64,000 bases of DNA from Janthinobacterium rivuli. GTDB taxonomy: Bacteria; Pseudomonadota; Gammaproteobacteria; Burkholderiales; Burkholderiaceae_D. The notes below the pieces were generated by a model. The model worked only from the letters and a program-made list of their open reading frames with translations, was not told where the DNA came from and did not search any database. The first letter of the stretch is position 1. The number at the start of each line of letters is the position of its first letter. Below are positions 37,031 to 46,734 of this stretch, piece by piece. The stretch is from assembly GCF_009208735.1 (NCBI RefSeq), contig NZ_WFLJ01000012.1, positions 62,001-126,000 on the forward strand, given 5' to 3'. The translations under genes and the position numbers were made by a program.

Positions 37031-39190
37031 ATGACCCGTCCAACAATGCTCGTCATCGCCGCCAGCCTGATGCTGGCGCCAGCCGCCTTTGCCGCTACCG
37101 CCAGCACCGCGCCAACCACTGCCGCTACCGCGGCCGCCGCCTTGCCCGTTTCGAACCCGTTTGCGCAGGCCAGCAGCCTGCCCTTCCACTATCCACCGTT
37201 CGACAAGGTGCAGGACGCTGACTACGCGCCCGCCTTTACGGCCGGCATGGCCGCCAACCTGGCGGAAATCAACGCGATTGCGAACAACAAGAAGCCAGCG
37301 ACCTTCGACAACACCATTGTGGCCATGGAGCGCTCGGGCCAGTTGCTGAGCCGCGTGCGCACCGTGTTTTCCGTGATGTCCGGCTCGAACACGAATGAGA
37401 CGATCCAGGGCCTGGAACGCGAGCTGGCGCCGAAAATGGCGGCCCATAGCGACGCGATCATGCTCAACGACAAATTGTTCAAGCGCATCGACACCCTGTA
37501 CGCCAAGCGCGACAAGCTGGGCCTCGATGCGGAGTCGAAGCGCCTGCTCGAGCGCTATCACACGGACTTCGTGCGCGCCGGCGCCAAGCTGTCGGCGGCC
37601 GACAAGGAAAAACTGCGCGCCTACAACGGCCAGCTGGCCGCCCTGTCGACCAAGTTCGCGCAAAACGTGCTGAAGGAATTGAACGCATCGGCCGTCGTCG
37701 TCGATACGCGTGAAGAACTGGACGGCCTGTCGCCGGCCGCCATCGAAGTGGCCGCCGGCCTGGCCAAGAAGCGCGGCCTGGACGGTAAATACGTGATCGC
37801 CCTCGTCAACACGACGGGCCAGGCGCCGCTGTCGCTGCTGACCAACCGCGCCGTGCGCGAACGCATCATGGCCGCCTCGCAGGCGCGCGGCAGCCGTGGC
37901 GGCGAGTTCGACAACACCCAGGAAGTGCTGGAACTGGCAAAACTGCGGGCCGAACGTGCCGCGCTGATGGGCTACCCGAACTATGCGGACTATTCGCTGG
38001 AAGACCAGACGGCGCACGACACCACCGCCGTGAACGCCCTGCTGGGCGAGTTGGCGAAGCCGGCCGTCGTCAATGCGCGCCGTGAAGCGGACGATATCCA
38101 GAAGGTCATCGATGCAGGCAAAGGCGGCTTCAAGGTGGGCGCCGCCGACTGGGCTTTCTATAGCGACAAGGTCCGTGCCGAACGCTACAACTTCGATGAA
38201 AATCAGTTGAAACCGTACTTTGAAATGCACAGCGTGCTGACCAAGGGCGTGTTCTTTGCCGCCGGCAAGTTGTACGGCTTGACCTTCAAGCAGCGCACCG
38301 ACTTGCCCGTCTACACGTCCGACATGCTGGTGTACGACGTCTTCAACGAAGACGGCACGCAGCTGGCCATCTTCACCCTGGACCCTTACGCGCGCAGCAA
38401 CAAGCGCGGCGGCGCCTGGGCGAATGCCTACGTGGGCCAGTCGACCTTGCTGAACCGCAAGCCGGTGATTGCGAATAACCTCAACATTCCCAAGCCGGAA
38501 GCGGGCCAGCCGACCCTGATGACGTTTGACGAAGTCAACACCATGTTCCACGAATTCGGCCATGCGCTGCACGGCATGTTCTCGAACGTGAAATACCCGC
38601 GCTTCGCCGGCACCAGCGTGCCGCGCGACTTCGTTGAATACCCGTCGCAAGTCAATGAAATGTGGGCGCTGTGGCCGGAAGTACTGCAAAACTACGCCAA
38701 GCACTATCAGACGGGCGCGGCCATCCCGGCCGAGCTGCTGGCGAAAGTGACGGCGGCCGACAATTTCAATCAGGGCTATAAAACCACGGAATACCTGGCA
38801 TCGGCCCTGCTGGACCAGCGCTGGCACCAGCTGACCCCGGCACAGATCCCCACCGACGTGCTGGCGTTTGAAAAAACCGCCTTGAGCGACGCGGGCGTCG
38901 ATTTCGCCCCGGCGCCACCACGCTACCGCACCACCTATTTCTCGCACGCGTTCGCGGGCGGCTATTCGGCCGGCTATTACGCCTACCTGTGGTCGGAAAA
39001 GCTCGACGCCGACACGGTCGAGTGGTTCAAGGAAAACGGCGGCCTGACGCGCAAGAACGGCGACTGGTTCCGCAGCAAATTGCTGTCGCGCGGCGGCAGC
39101 GCCGATGCGCTCGACATCTACCGCAACTTCCGCGGCCGCGATGCGAAGATCGAGCCGCTGCTGGAACGCCGTGGCTTGAACGGCAAGTAA
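37031..39190 (+). CDS. Secreted M3-family metallopeptidase (Dcp/OpdA-like), copy 1
   Basis: A 719-residue zinc peptidase. ATG 37031 opens a signal peptide (MTRPTMLVIAASLMLAPAAFA). The active site [10 protein letters not shown] has HEFGH at 507–511; the third ligand is expected in the following helix. Similar in length to peptidyl-dipeptidase Dcp and oligopeptidase A, but with an exported N-terminus, so it probably processes peptides in the periplasm. Followed by its own terminator and a tandem paralogue. Confidence 0.93.
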   Translation: MTRPTMLVIAASLMLAPAAFAATASTAPTTAATAAAALPVSNPFAQASSLPFHYPPFDKVQDADYAPAFTAGMAANLAEINAIANNKKPATFDNTIVAMERSGQLLSRVRTVFSVMSGSNTNETIQGLERELAPKMAAHSDAIMLNDKLFKRIDTLYAKRDKLGLDAESKRLLERYHTDFVRAGAKLSAADKEKLRAYNGQLAALSTKFAQNVLKELNASAVVVDTREELDGLSPAAIEVAAGLAKKRGLDGKYVIALVNTTGQAPLSLLTNRAVRERIMAASQARGSRGGEFDNTQEVLELAKLRAERAALMGYPNYADYSLEDQTAHDTTAVNALLGELAKPAVVNARREADDIQKVIDAGKGGFKVGAADWAFYSDKVRAERYNFDENQLKPYFEMHSVLTKGVFFAAGKLYGLTFKQRTDLPVYTSDMLVYDVFNEDGTQLAIFTLDPYARSNKRGGAWANAYVGQSTLLNRKPVIANNLNIPKPEAGQPTLMTFDEVNTMFHEFGHALHGMFSNVKYPRFAGTSVPRDFVEYPSQVNEMWALWPEVLQNYAKHYQTGAAIPAELLAKVTAADNFNQGYKTTEYLASALLDQRWHQLTPAQIPTDVLAFEKTALSDAGVDFAPAPPRYRTTYFSHAFAGGYSAGYYAYLWSEKLDADTVEWFKENGGLTRKNGDWFRSKLLSRGGSADALDIYRNFRGRDAKIEPLLERRGLNGK

Positions 39191-39225
39191 TCCCCCGTCA
39201 CCGGCCTGGCCGGTGCAGAACATCG

Positions 39226-39256
39226 ATGGCCGCCCCGCAACGGGCGGCCATTTTTA
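39226..39256 (+). terminator. Terminator between the two M3 peptidase genes
   Basis: ATGGCCGCCC / GGGCGGCCAT stem (39226–39235, 39242–39251), 6-nt loop, followed by TTTTTATTT. The two paralogues are therefore probably transcribed separately. Confidence 0.85.
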
Positions 39257-39414
39257 TTTGGAGATTGTGATTGAAAACCGTGGTAAACCGCGCAGTTGGC
39301 GGGATGCGCCACAGTATCCGCCGTGCCGGATGACGCCTGTGTGACAGGCTGCTATGATCTGCCACTGGCCCGCGACGCGATCGCGGCTCTTCCCCGCGCT
39401 TTCTGAAAGATGTC

Positions 39415-41559
39415 ATGATCCGTCCACAACTGCTCGTCATCGCCGCCAGCATCATGCTGGCCCACGCCGCCCCTTCCGCCCTGGCGGCCACCGCCGCACC
39501 GGCCGCCGCCGTCAGTACGCAGAATCCCCTGCTGAAAGCCAGCCCGCTGCCATTCCAGATGCCGCAGTTCGGCCTGATCAAGGATGAGCACTACGCGCCG
39601 GCGTTTGCCGAAGGCATGAAACGCCAGCTGGCCGAAGTCAATGCGATCGCCAACAACCGCCAGGCGCCCACGTTCGAGAACACCATCGTGGCCCTCGAGC
39701 GCACGGGACAGCTGCTGCACCGCGTGCAAAGCATCTTCAGCAACATGACCTCGACCAATACCAATGCCGTGCTGGAAGCGGTGGAAGTGGACGTGTCGCC
39801 GAAACTGGCCGCGCATGGCGACGCCATCACCCTGAATCCGAAACTGTTTACCCGCATCGACACCTTGTACGCCAAGCGCGACAAGCTGGGCCTCGATGCC
39901 GAATCCTTGCGCTTGCTGGAACGCTATCACACGGACTTCGTGCGCGCCGGCGCCAAGCTGTCCGATGCGGACAAGGAAAAGCTGAAAGCCTACAACGCCG
40001 AGCAGGCGGGCCTGGAAACGGCCTTCGCGCAAAACGTGCTGAAGGAAACGAATGCCAAGAGCATCGTCGTCGACACGCGCGCCGAGCTGGCCGGCATGAC
40101 GGACAGCGATATCGACACGGCTGCCGCCGCCGCCAAGGAACGTGGCTTGACGGGCAAGTTCCTCATCGCCCTGGTGAACACCAGCGGCCAGCCGCCGCTG
40201 GCGGTATTGACGGATCGCAAGACGCGTCAGCGTCTGATGGATGCGTCGCTGAACCGCGGCAGCCAGGGCGGCGAGTTCGACAACCGCGCCATCGTGCTGA
40301 AGCTGGCCAAGCTGCGCGCCGAACGGGCGACTCTGCTCGGCTACGCCAACTATGCCGCGTATTCGCTGGAAGACCAGACGGCCAAGACGACGACGGCCGT
40401 CAACACCTTGCTGTCGGAACTGGCCAAGCCGGCCGTCGCCAACGCGCGCCGCGAAGCGGCCGACCTGCAGCAAGTGGTCGACGCGGAAAAAGGCGGTTTC
40501 CAGGTGGCGGCAGCCGACTGGGCCATCTACACGGACAAATTGCGCAAGCAGCGCTTCAATTTCGATGAAAACGAGCTGAAACCGTACCTGGAATTGAACA
40601 GGGTGCTGAACAACGGTGTCTTCTTTGCCGCCAATAAACTGTACGGCATCAGCTTCAAAGAACGCAAGGATTTGCCGGTGTACAACCCGGACGTGCGCGT
40701 CTACGACGTGCTGGACGCCAACGGCAAGCCGCTGGCCCTGTTCATCGCCGACTTCTATGCACGCGGCAACAAGCATGGCGGCGCGTGGATGAATGAATAC
40801 GTGTCGCAATCGTCTCTGATGGGCACGCATCCGGTGGTGGCCAACCAATTGAACATTCCGAAGCCGCCAGCCGGCCAGCCGACCTTGTTGACGTTCGATG
40901 AAGTGACGACCATGTTCCACGAATTCGGCCATGCGCTGCACGGCATGTTTTCGAACGTGAAATACCCGCGCTTTGCCGGCACCAGCGTGCCGAGCGACTT
41001 CGTCGAGTATCCGTCGCAAGTCAATGAGATGTGGGCCGTGTGGCCGGAAGTGCTGCAAAACTACGCCAAGCACTACCAGAGCGGCGCGGCCATGCCGCAG
41101 GAATTGCTCGATAAAGTGACGGCGGCGAAGAAATTCAACCAGGGTTTCATGACGACGGAATACCTGTCGGCGGCCCTGCTGGACCAGCGCTGGCACCAGT
41201 TGGCGCCAAGCCAGATCCCGACGGACGTGCTGGCTTTTGAAGCGGCATCCTTGAAGGAGGCGGGCGTCGACTATGCGCCCGTGCCGCCGCGCTACCGCAC
41301 CAGCTACTTCTCGCACAGTTTCTCGGGCGGCTACTCGGCGGCGTATTACGCCTACCTGTGGTCGGAAAAGCTGGATGCGGAATCGGTCAACTGGTTCAAG
41401 GAAAACGGCGGCCTGACGCGCAAGAATGGCGACTGGTTCCGCAGCAAATTGCTGTCGCGCGGCGGCAGCGTCGATGCGCTGCAACTGTTCCGTGACTTCC
41501 GCGGCCGCGACGCCACCGTGGAACCGCTGCTGGAACGCCGCGGCTTGAACGCCAAGTAA
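39415..41559 (+). CDS. Secreted M3-family metallopeptidase (Dcp/OpdA-like), copy 2
   Basis: A 714-residue paralogue of the preceding gene, aligning along its whole length with many identical blocks ([26 protein letters not shown], the HEFGH region, the C-terminal [11 protein letters not shown]). Signal peptide [29 protein letters not shown] is at 502–506, so it should be active. Differences cluster in the signal peptide and the central domain, perhaps giving different peptide preferences. Confidence 0.93.
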   Translation: MIRPQLLVIAASIMLAHAAPSALAATAAPAAAVSTQNPLLKASPLPFQMPQFGLIKDEHYAPAFAEGMKRQLAEVNAIANNRQAPTFENTIVALERTGQLLHRVQSIFSNMTSTNTNAVLEAVEVDVSPKLAAHGDAITLNPKLFTRIDTLYAKRDKLGLDAESLRLLERYHTDFVRAGAKLSDADKEKLKAYNAEQAGLETAFAQNVLKETNAKSIVVDTRAELAGMTDSDIDTAAAAAKERGLTGKFLIALVNTSGQPPLAVLTDRKTRQRLMDASLNRGSQGGEFDNRAIVLKLAKLRAERATLLGYANYAAYSLEDQTAKTTTAVNTLLSELAKPAVANARREAADLQQVVDAEKGGFQVAAADWAIYTDKLRKQRFNFDENELKPYLELNRVLNNGVFFAANKLYGISFKERKDLPVYNPDVRVYDVLDANGKPLALFIADFYARGNKHGGAWMNEYVSQSSLMGTHPVVANQLNIPKPPAGQPTLLTFDEVTTMFHEFGHALHGMFSNVKYPRFAGTSVPSDFVEYPSQVNEMWAVWPEVLQNYAKHYQSGAAMPQELLDKVTAAKKFNQGFMTTEYLSAALLDQRWHQLAPSQIPTDVLAFEAASLKEAGVDYAPVPPRYRTSYFSHSFSGGYSAAYYAYLWSEKLDAESVNWFKENGGLTRKNGDWFRSKLLSRGGSVDALQLFRDFRGRDATVEPLLERRGLNAK

Positions 41560-41573
41560 GCCGTCCTCATCAG

Positions 41574-41610
41574 AAGCTTGCGTTGCGTTGACATGGCGCA
41601 CGCAAGCTTT
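41574..41610 (+). terminator. Inverted repeat after M3 copy 2
   Basis: AAGCTTGCGT (41574–41583) and ACGCAAGCTT (41600–41609), 16-nt loop, then only a short T-stretch. A weak terminator or RNA-protecting hairpin. Confidence 0.5.
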
Positions 41611-41668
41611 CCGTGCCGGCGGCGTAGAATTGAGTAAGATAGAAACAACAAGGCAGTCGAAAGAGTAT

Positions 41669-41881
41669 ATGAGTCAGCAAGATTTGAATGGCATCACCCT
41701 GGAAGCGATCGTGACGCGCCTGCACGCCCACTACGGTTGGGACGGTCTGGCCAAGCACATCGATATCAATTGCTTCATCAGCGATCCCAGCATCAAGTCG
41801 AGCCTGAAGTTTTTGCGCAAGACCCCGTGGGCCAGGAGCAAGGTGGAACAATTGTTCCTGGACACGCAATTTACTGACTGA
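41669..41881 (+). CDS. VF530-like small DNA-binding protein
   Basis: A 70-residue protein from ATG 41669 ([15 protein letters not shown]). [26 protein letters not shown] and [19 protein letters not shown] match the VF530 family (DUF2132), described as small DNA-binding proteins. The longer in-frame start (41588) lies within the hairpin region and is not used. It is followed 11 bp later by a DUF4404-like gene. Confidence 0.85.
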   Translation: MSQQDLNGITLEAIVTRLHAHYGWDGLAKHIDINCFISDPSIKSSLKFLRKTPWARSKVEQLFLDTQFTD

Positions 41882-41892
41882 CAGGAAAAAAC

Positions 41893-42171
41893 ATGGATAG
41901 CAAACTCAAGGAATCGCTGCAACAACTGCATTCGACACTGGCAACCAGCGGCCCCGTTGATGAAGAACTGCATGGTTTGCTGCAAAAACTCGATGTCGAC
42001 ATCAAGTTGCTGATGGAAAAGCGCGCCGCGCAGGAGCAGGAAGAAGAGTCGACCACCTATGGCCTGGCCGAACGCAGCCAGGAATTGTCGGCCAAATTCG
42101 CCGTCAAGCATCCGAAACTGGAGCCGGCGCTGCGGGAATTGGGTGAAATTCTCGCCAACATGGGCATTTAA
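41893..42171 (+). CDS. DUF4404-like small helical protein
   Basis: A 92-residue acidic α-helical protein: LKESLQQLHSTLA, ELHGLLQKLDVDIKLLM and a C-terminal HPKLEPALRELGEILANMGI consistent with DUF4404. Starts after CAGGAAAA. No function is known; it probably shares a transcript with the VF530-like gene. Confidence 0.75.
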   Translation: MDSKLKESLQQLHSTLATSGPVDEELHGLLQKLDVDIKLLMEKRAAQEQEEESTTYGLAERSQELSAKFAVKHPKLEPALRELGEILANMGI

Positions 42172-42323
42172 GCAAGTTGCGGGAAATGCTGGGCCTTGTC
42201 CTGCCGGGACGGGCCTTCTTTCCCCAAGTGTTTGAAAAATAAACGTTTTTTTGTACGCAAATCCAACAGTAAAAAGCAGGCCGTCAGGTTGGAAATGGCC
42301 AATTCCGGTACAATCCGTACCCT

Positions 42324-44660
42324 ATGAGCTCCCCTACCAATTTATTTGCGACCGTTCCCAAGCGGTCTGCCCGCGCTGCCGTGGCGCCTTTCCTGCCGAT
42401 GTCGCGTGCCGAGATGGACGCGCTGGGCTGGGACCAGTGCGACGTCATCCTCGTCACGGGCGACGCCTACATCGACCATCCGAGCTTCGGCATGGCCCTG
42501 GTCGGCCGCCTGCTCGAAGCGCAGGGTTATCGCGTCGGCATCATCAGCCAGCCGGACTGGCTGTCGGCCGACGCCTTCCGCATCCTCGGCAAGCCGCGCC
42601 TGTACTACGGCATTACCGCTGGCAACATGGATTCCATGGTCAACCAGTACACGGCCGACCGCAAGATCCGCTCCGACGACGCCTACACGGCGAATGCGGA
42701 ACCCAATAAACGCCCGGACCGCGCCGTCACCGTGTACGCCCAGCGCGCGCGCGAAGCGTATTCCGACGTGCCCATCGTCATCGGCAGCATCGAAGCGTCG
42801 CTGCGCCGCATCGCCCATTACGATTACTGGTCGGACAAGGTCCGCCGTTCCGTCTTGCCCGATTCCAAGGCTGATTTGTTGATCTTCGGTAATGCCGAGC
42901 GGGCGCTGGTCGACCTGACGCACCGCCTGGCCGCTGGCGAATCGATCAAGGATATCCGCGACTTGCGCGGCACGGCCTTCATGGTGCCGGCCGGCTGGCT
43001 GCCCGGCGACGACTGGGGCGTGCACAACTCCACCCGCGTCGACGTGCCCGGCAAGATCGACCCGCACTACAGCCCGTACGAGATGGTGCAGGAAGACAAG
43101 ACCGCCTGCGCGACGGAGAATGCGTCGAAATCGGCCGAAGTCATCAAGCCGATCCGCATCATGAGCCGCGAAGAGCGCCTGGCCATGGCCAAGGAAAAGC
43201 ACGACAAGACGGTCGTGCGCCTGCCGTCCTACGACGTCGTCAAGGATGACCCCGTCATGTATGCGCACGCCTCGCGCGTGTTCCACCTGGAATCGAATCC
43301 CGGCAATGCGCGCGCCATGGTGCAGGCGCACGGCGAACGCGACGTGTGGCTCAACCCGCCGCCGCTGCCGCTGGCCATGGACGAGATGGATGGCGTGTAC
43401 GACATGAACTACGCGCGCGCGCCGCACCCGAGCTATGGCAAGGCGCATATCCCCGCCTGGGAAATGATCCGCTTTTCCGTCAACATCATGCGCGGCTGCT
43501 TCGGCGGCTGCACCTTCTGTTCGATCACGGAACACGAAGGGCGCATCATCCAGAGCCGTTCGGAACCGTCGATCCTGCGCGAAATCGAGCATATCCGCGA
43601 TAAGACCAAAGGCTTTACGGGCACCATTTCCGATATGGGTGGTCCGACGGCGAATATGTACCGCCTGGCCTGCAAGGAAAAAGAGATCGAAGTGTCGTGT
43701 CGCCGCCTGTCCTGCGTGTATCCGTCCATCTGCGTGAATTTGGGCACGGACCACAGCAAGCTGATCTCGCTGTACCGCAAGGCGCGCGCCATTCCGGGCA
43801 TCAAGAAAGTGCTGATCAGCTCGGGCTTGCGCTACGACCTGGCCGTGCGTTCGCCCGAGTACGTCAAGGAACTGGTCACGCACCACGTCGGTGGCTTGCT
43901 GAAGATCGCGCCCGAGCACACGGAAGAGGGCACCTTGTCGAAGATGATGAAGCCCGGCATCGGTGCGTACGACGAGTTCAAGGAAATGTTCGACCGTTTC
44001 TCGCTGGAAGCAGGCAAGAAGCAGTATTTGATTCCCTACTTCATCGCCGCCCATCCGGGCACGACGGACCTGGACATGCTCAATTTGGCCCTGTGGCTGA
44101 AGAAGAACAATTTTAAATTGGACCAGGTGCAAACCTTCATGCCCACGCCGATGGCCATGGCCACGACGATGTACCACACGCGCAAGAATCCCTTGCGCAA
44201 GGTCACGGCAGACTCGGAAGTGGTGGAAACGGCGCGCAGCGGCAAGATCCGCCGCACGCACAAGGCGTTCCTGCGCTACCAGGACCCGGCCAACTGGCCG
44301 ATCCTGCGCGAAGCGCTGGTCAACATGGGCCGTGGCGACTTGATCGGCAATGGCGACAAGCATTTGATCCCGGCCTGGACGTCGTCGGAATCGGGCGGCC
44401 TGGCCGCGGGCGAACGCAGCCGTCAGACGCATGGCGCCGGCACGCCGGACAAGTTCAAGGTCACGCCGGGCAAGAACCGCATCGCCCTGGGCGGCACGGC
44501 CGCCGCGCCGAAGGCGACCGCCGTCGAGTCGAAGGTGCGCCCATCGATCCTGTCGACGATCAAGACGAAGGCCAAGCCGGCCGCCGTGCCGATGGGGCGT
44601 GGCAGCAAGCCGCCCGCCAAGGGCGGCCATGCCGCGCCGGCACGGGGCGGACGCAAGTAA
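42324..44660 (+). CDS. ygiQ: YgiQ family radical SAM protein
   Basis: A 778-residue UPF0313 protein. The [4Fe-4S] triad is C392-x3-C396-x2-C399 in [11 protein letters not shown]-terminal [34 protein letters not shown] and the [17 protein letters not shown] region are family signatures. The reaction is unknown. The last 110 residues are a Lys/Gly/Pro/Ala-rich basic tail (…[17 protein letters not shown]). Ends at a strong terminator. Confidence 0.93.
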   Translation: MSSPTNLFATVPKRSARAAVAPFLPMSRAEMDALGWDQCDVILVTGDAYIDHPSFGMALVGRLLEAQGYRVGIISQPDWLSADAFRILGKPRLYYGITAGNMDSMVNQYTADRKIRSDDAYTANAEPNKRPDRAVTVYAQRAREAYSDVPIVIGSIEASLRRIAHYDYWSDKVRRSVLPDSKADLLIFGNAERALVDLTHRLAAGESIKDIRDLRGTAFMVPAGWLPGDDWGVHNSTRVDVPGKIDPHYSPYEMVQEDKTACATENASKSAEVIKPIRIMSREERLAMAKEKHDKTVVRLPSYDVVKDDPVMYAHASRVFHLESNPGNARAMVQAHGERDVWLNPPPLPLAMDEMDGVYDMNYARAPHPSYGKAHIPAWEMIRFSVNIMRGCFGGCTFCSITEHEGRIIQSRSEPSILREIEHIRDKTKGFTGTISDMGGPTANMYRLACKEKEIEVSCRRLSCVYPSICVNLGTDHSKLISLYRKARAIPGIKKVLISSGLRYDLAVRSPEYVKELVTHHVGGLLKIAPEHTEEGTLSKMMKPGIGAYDEFKEMFDRFSLEAGKKQYLIPYFIAAHPGTTDLDMLNLALWLKKNNFKLDQVQTFMPTPMAMATTMYHTRKNPLRKVTADSEVVETARSGKIRRTHKAFLRYQDPANWPILREALVNMGRGDLIGNGDKHLIPAWTSSESGGLAAGERSRQTHGAGTPDKFKVTPGKNRIALGGTAAAPKATAVESKVRPSILSTIKTKAKPAAVPMGRGSKPPAKGGHAAPARGGRK

Positions 44661-44690
44661 ACGGTCCTCGGCACCCCGGGCATCGCCTGA

Positions 44691-44726
44691 AAACCCGGCA
44701 ACGCAGACAGCGTTGCCGGGTTTTTT
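44691..44726 (+). terminator. Terminator after ygiQ
   Basis: AAACCCGGCAACGC / GCGTTGCCGGGTTT stem, 5-nt loop, T6 tail, 30 bp beyond the ygiQ stop. Confidence 0.9.
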
Positions 44727-44820
44727 GTTATCTGCGCACCAGGATGGGGCGCAAAAATGTGGGGGCGGCAGAATTTTTACCAATATTTAAGAATTGAATA
44801 GAGCAAAAGGCAATTTTCCC

Positions 44821-44850
44821 TTGTGGCAACTTGGTGTTTGAAAATATACT
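44821..44850 (+). promoter_or_regulatory. Candidate promoter of the zinc-ribbon gene cluster
   Basis: TATACT at 44845–44850 (5/6) with a weak TTGTGG 18 bp upstream, in the AT-rich 280-bp gap. About 90 bp before the first gene. Confidence 0.35.
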
Positions 44851-44942
44851 CGTTGGATATTTAGCCGTACGGCAACAAAGCTGCCATTCTGGCAAGCGCC
44901 AGCGTACGCGACTTCCAGCGTTGATATGAAAAGAGATGCCAA

Positions 44943-45878
44943 TTGAAATGCCTTTCCTGCCAGGCCGAGAATAAGCCGGGCGCAAAATTCTGCGCTTTCT
45001 GCGGTACGACGTTTGCCGTTGCTCCTGGCGCCGCCGCCCCCGCGCCGGGCAAATCCTGTGGCCAGTGCGGCCATGATTGCAAGCCGGATGCCAAGTTCTG
45101 CCCCAAGTGCGCATTCAGCTTTGCCGTGGCGCCCGTTGCCGCGCCGGTGCCGCTGCCGGAGCCGGTCAATGCGCCCATCATCGAGCCCGTCCCTGAACCT
45201 GCCCCGGCGCCAGTGGCGGAGCCTGTCGCACCCCCGCCACCGCCCGTGCTGGAAAAGCGCCGTGCTGATCCCGAACCAGCGCCGGCTCCCTCATCCGAGG
45301 TGCCGGCCGACAGCCCGGCCGGTGGCAGCCGCATCAAGCTGATCGTCGCAGCCGTCGCGGCGGTGGTGGTCGTGGGTGCGGCAGGGGGATACTATTACCT
45401 GTCAGCTAAGCCTGCCGAACCCGGGCCAGTCCCCACGCCGACGGTTGCCGCCGAAGAAACGACGACTGACGCCGAGCAGCCGCTGGCCATCAGCGACCCG
45501 GCGCTCGATGGCGCCACGACGGCCGACTTAGCCGCGACACCTGCTGCCGAGCCTGAGCCCGAGCCTGAGCCTGAGCCAGCGGCAGCTCCTGCACCGGCTC
45601 CTGCACCGGCACCGGCACCTGTCGCGGAAAAGCCGGCCAAGCCCGTCAAGGTGACGCCGCCACCGGCGCCTGTCAAACAGACTAGCGGCCTGGAAAGCGT
45701 GATCACGGAGAGCCTGTCGGAAGCGAGCCACTGCATGAGCCAGCGCAAATACGACTGTGCCGTTGCCAACGCGAATGCCGTGTTGCGCATGGACACGGGC
45801 AACCGCTACGCGCTCGACATCAAGCGCAAGGCGAAAGAAGCGCAGGACAAGGCGCTGTCGCAAATCCAGATCGAGTAA
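44943..45878 (+). CDS. Membrane protein with two N-terminal zinc ribbons and a TPR-like C-terminus
   Basis: 311 residues, TTG start (the only in-frame initiation codon after a stop; AAGAG at 44931–44935). Two zinc ribbons: C3/C6/C17/C20 (CLSC…CAFC) and CGQC…CPKC at about 39–58. A Pro/Ala/Glu linker, one membrane helix (about 137–160, IVAAVAAVVVVGAAGGYYYL), a long EP/PA repeat spacer, and a C-terminal helical segment SHCMSQRKYDCAVANANAVLRMD that looks like a single TPR unit. Topology suggests cytoplasmic ribbons and a periplasmic TPR. Function unknown; first gene of a four-gene cluster. Confidence 0.8.
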   Translation: MKCLSCQAENKPGAKFCAFCGTTFAVAPGAAAPAPGKSCGQCGHDCKPDAKFCPKCAFSFAVAPVAAPVPLPEPVNAPIIEPVPEPAPAPVAEPVAPPPPPVLEKRRADPEPAPAPSSEVPADSPAGGSRIKLIVAAVAAVVVVGAAGGYYYLSAKPAEPGPVPTPTVAAEETTTDAEQPLAISDPALDGATTADLAATPAAEPEPEPEPEPAAAPAPAPAPAPAPVAEKPAKPVKVTPPPAPVKQTSGLESVITESLSEASHCMSQRKYDCAVANANAVLRMDTGNRYALDIKRKAKEAQDKALSQIQIE

Positions 45879-45925
45879 GCCGCGCTGCTTGCCTTCCCCC
45901 TATTTTGAACTTCCCGGAGAATAAC

Positions 45926-46669
45926 GTGAAAAACTTGAAACAAAAGGCCAAGCCCCTGGTGGCGATGCTGGTCGTGTCCTCGATGCTGGCCGGCTGCGCC
46001 GCGCCAGGCGGCCCTGGCGCCACCGGCAATACCGGCAATACCGGCAATACCGGCAACGCAGGCACGGAAGCGGCCAGCGGCGAATGCAATACGGCCATGC
46101 TGGCCGGCATCGGCGCCGTCGTGGGCGGCTTGCTGGGCGGTGGCAACAATACCGTGCGCGGCGCGGCCCTCGGCGCCAGCCTGGGCGCGCTCGCCTGCGT
46201 GGCCTTGAATTATCAAAGCCAGCAAGTCAAGACGGCGCAGCAGGTACAAACCGACTACAAGGTGGCCAACAAGGGCAAGCTGCCCGAGCAGTCGACCCTG
46301 GTGAAATACGAGACGGGCTTTACGCCTTCCTCCGTGCGTCCGGGCCAGAAAGCGCAGACCAATTCGTATATCGAAGTGGCGGCCGGCACGCGCGATCCGA
46401 ACCCGCTGGTGGAAGAGGAATTGAGCCTGTACAAGCCAAATGGCGACTTGATCAAAACCGTGCGCAAGGTGGTCAGCAGCAATAACGGCAGCGGCGCCTA
46501 CAAGGGCGGCTTCTCGATTCCCATGCCGGAAGGCGTGCCGCAGGGTATTTATCCGGTACGCACGGCCCTGTACCTGAATAGCAAGCGCGTCGGTGGCCAG
46601 GACGTCAAGCTGCAGATCGTCCAGCGCCAGGCGCCTGCGTCCGACCTGCAACTGGCGCTGGCCTACTGA
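45926..46669 (+). CDS. Lipoprotein with glycine-zipper region
   Basis: I choose GTG 45926 (MKNLKQKAKPLV), preceded by GGAGA at 45916; a TTG at 45905 is less likely. 247 residues. Lipobox SMLAGC; then a (NTG)n stretch from four 9-bp units; then a glycine zipper (AGIGAVVGGLLGGG…RGAALGASLGALACVALNY), and a soluble region with a transthyretin-like look (SYIEVAAGTRDPNPLVEEELSLYKPNGDLIKTVRKVV). Likely an envelope protein anchored to a membrane. Function unknown. Confidence 0.8.
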   Translation: MKNLKQKAKPLVAMLVVSSMLAGCAAPGGPGATGNTGNTGNTGNAGTEAASGECNTAMLAGIGAVVGGLLGGGNNTVRGAALGASLGALACVALNYQSQQVKTAQQVQTDYKVANKGKLPEQSTLVKYETGFTPSSVRPGQKAQTNSYIEVAAGTRDPNPLVEEELSLYKPNGDLIKTVRKVVSSNNGSGAYKGGFSIPMPEGVPQGIYPVRTALYLNSKRVGGQDVKLQIVQRQAPASDLQLALAY

Positions 46670-46681
46670 CACATCCATACC

Positions 46682-46709
46682 AAGGGGCGGCCGGGTAGGC
46701 CGTCCCCTT
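46682..46709 (+). other. Stem-loop between the lipoprotein and membrane-protein genes
   Basis: AAGGGGCGGCC pairs with GGCCGTCCCCTT (one bulge) in the 65-bp spacer. It lacks a T-run; it may protect or separate mRNA segments rather than end transcription. Confidence 0.45.
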
Positions 46710-46734
46710 CCGATTTCCCCCTTCCAGGCTAGAC

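Noticed and set aside
36962..41601. Two ~750-residue antisense frames opposite the M3 peptidases
   Set aside because: They resemble each other only because the sense genes are paralogues; composition is that of shadow frames.
42289..42314. TTGGAA / TACAAT as a ygiQ promoter
   Set aside because: The 14-bp spacing is too short for a σ70 promoter.
42342..44783. An 813-residue open frame antisense to ygiQ
   Set aside because: Long antisense frames are common in GC-rich DNA; the product is rich in His/Arg/Val/Ala without any domain, and the plus-strand radical-SAM gene explains the DNA.
45541..45630. Short repeats (GAGCCT, GCACCG) in the first zinc-ribbon gene considered as a regulatory repeat
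   Set aside because: They are in frame and encode an EP/PA linker; no separate role is needed.
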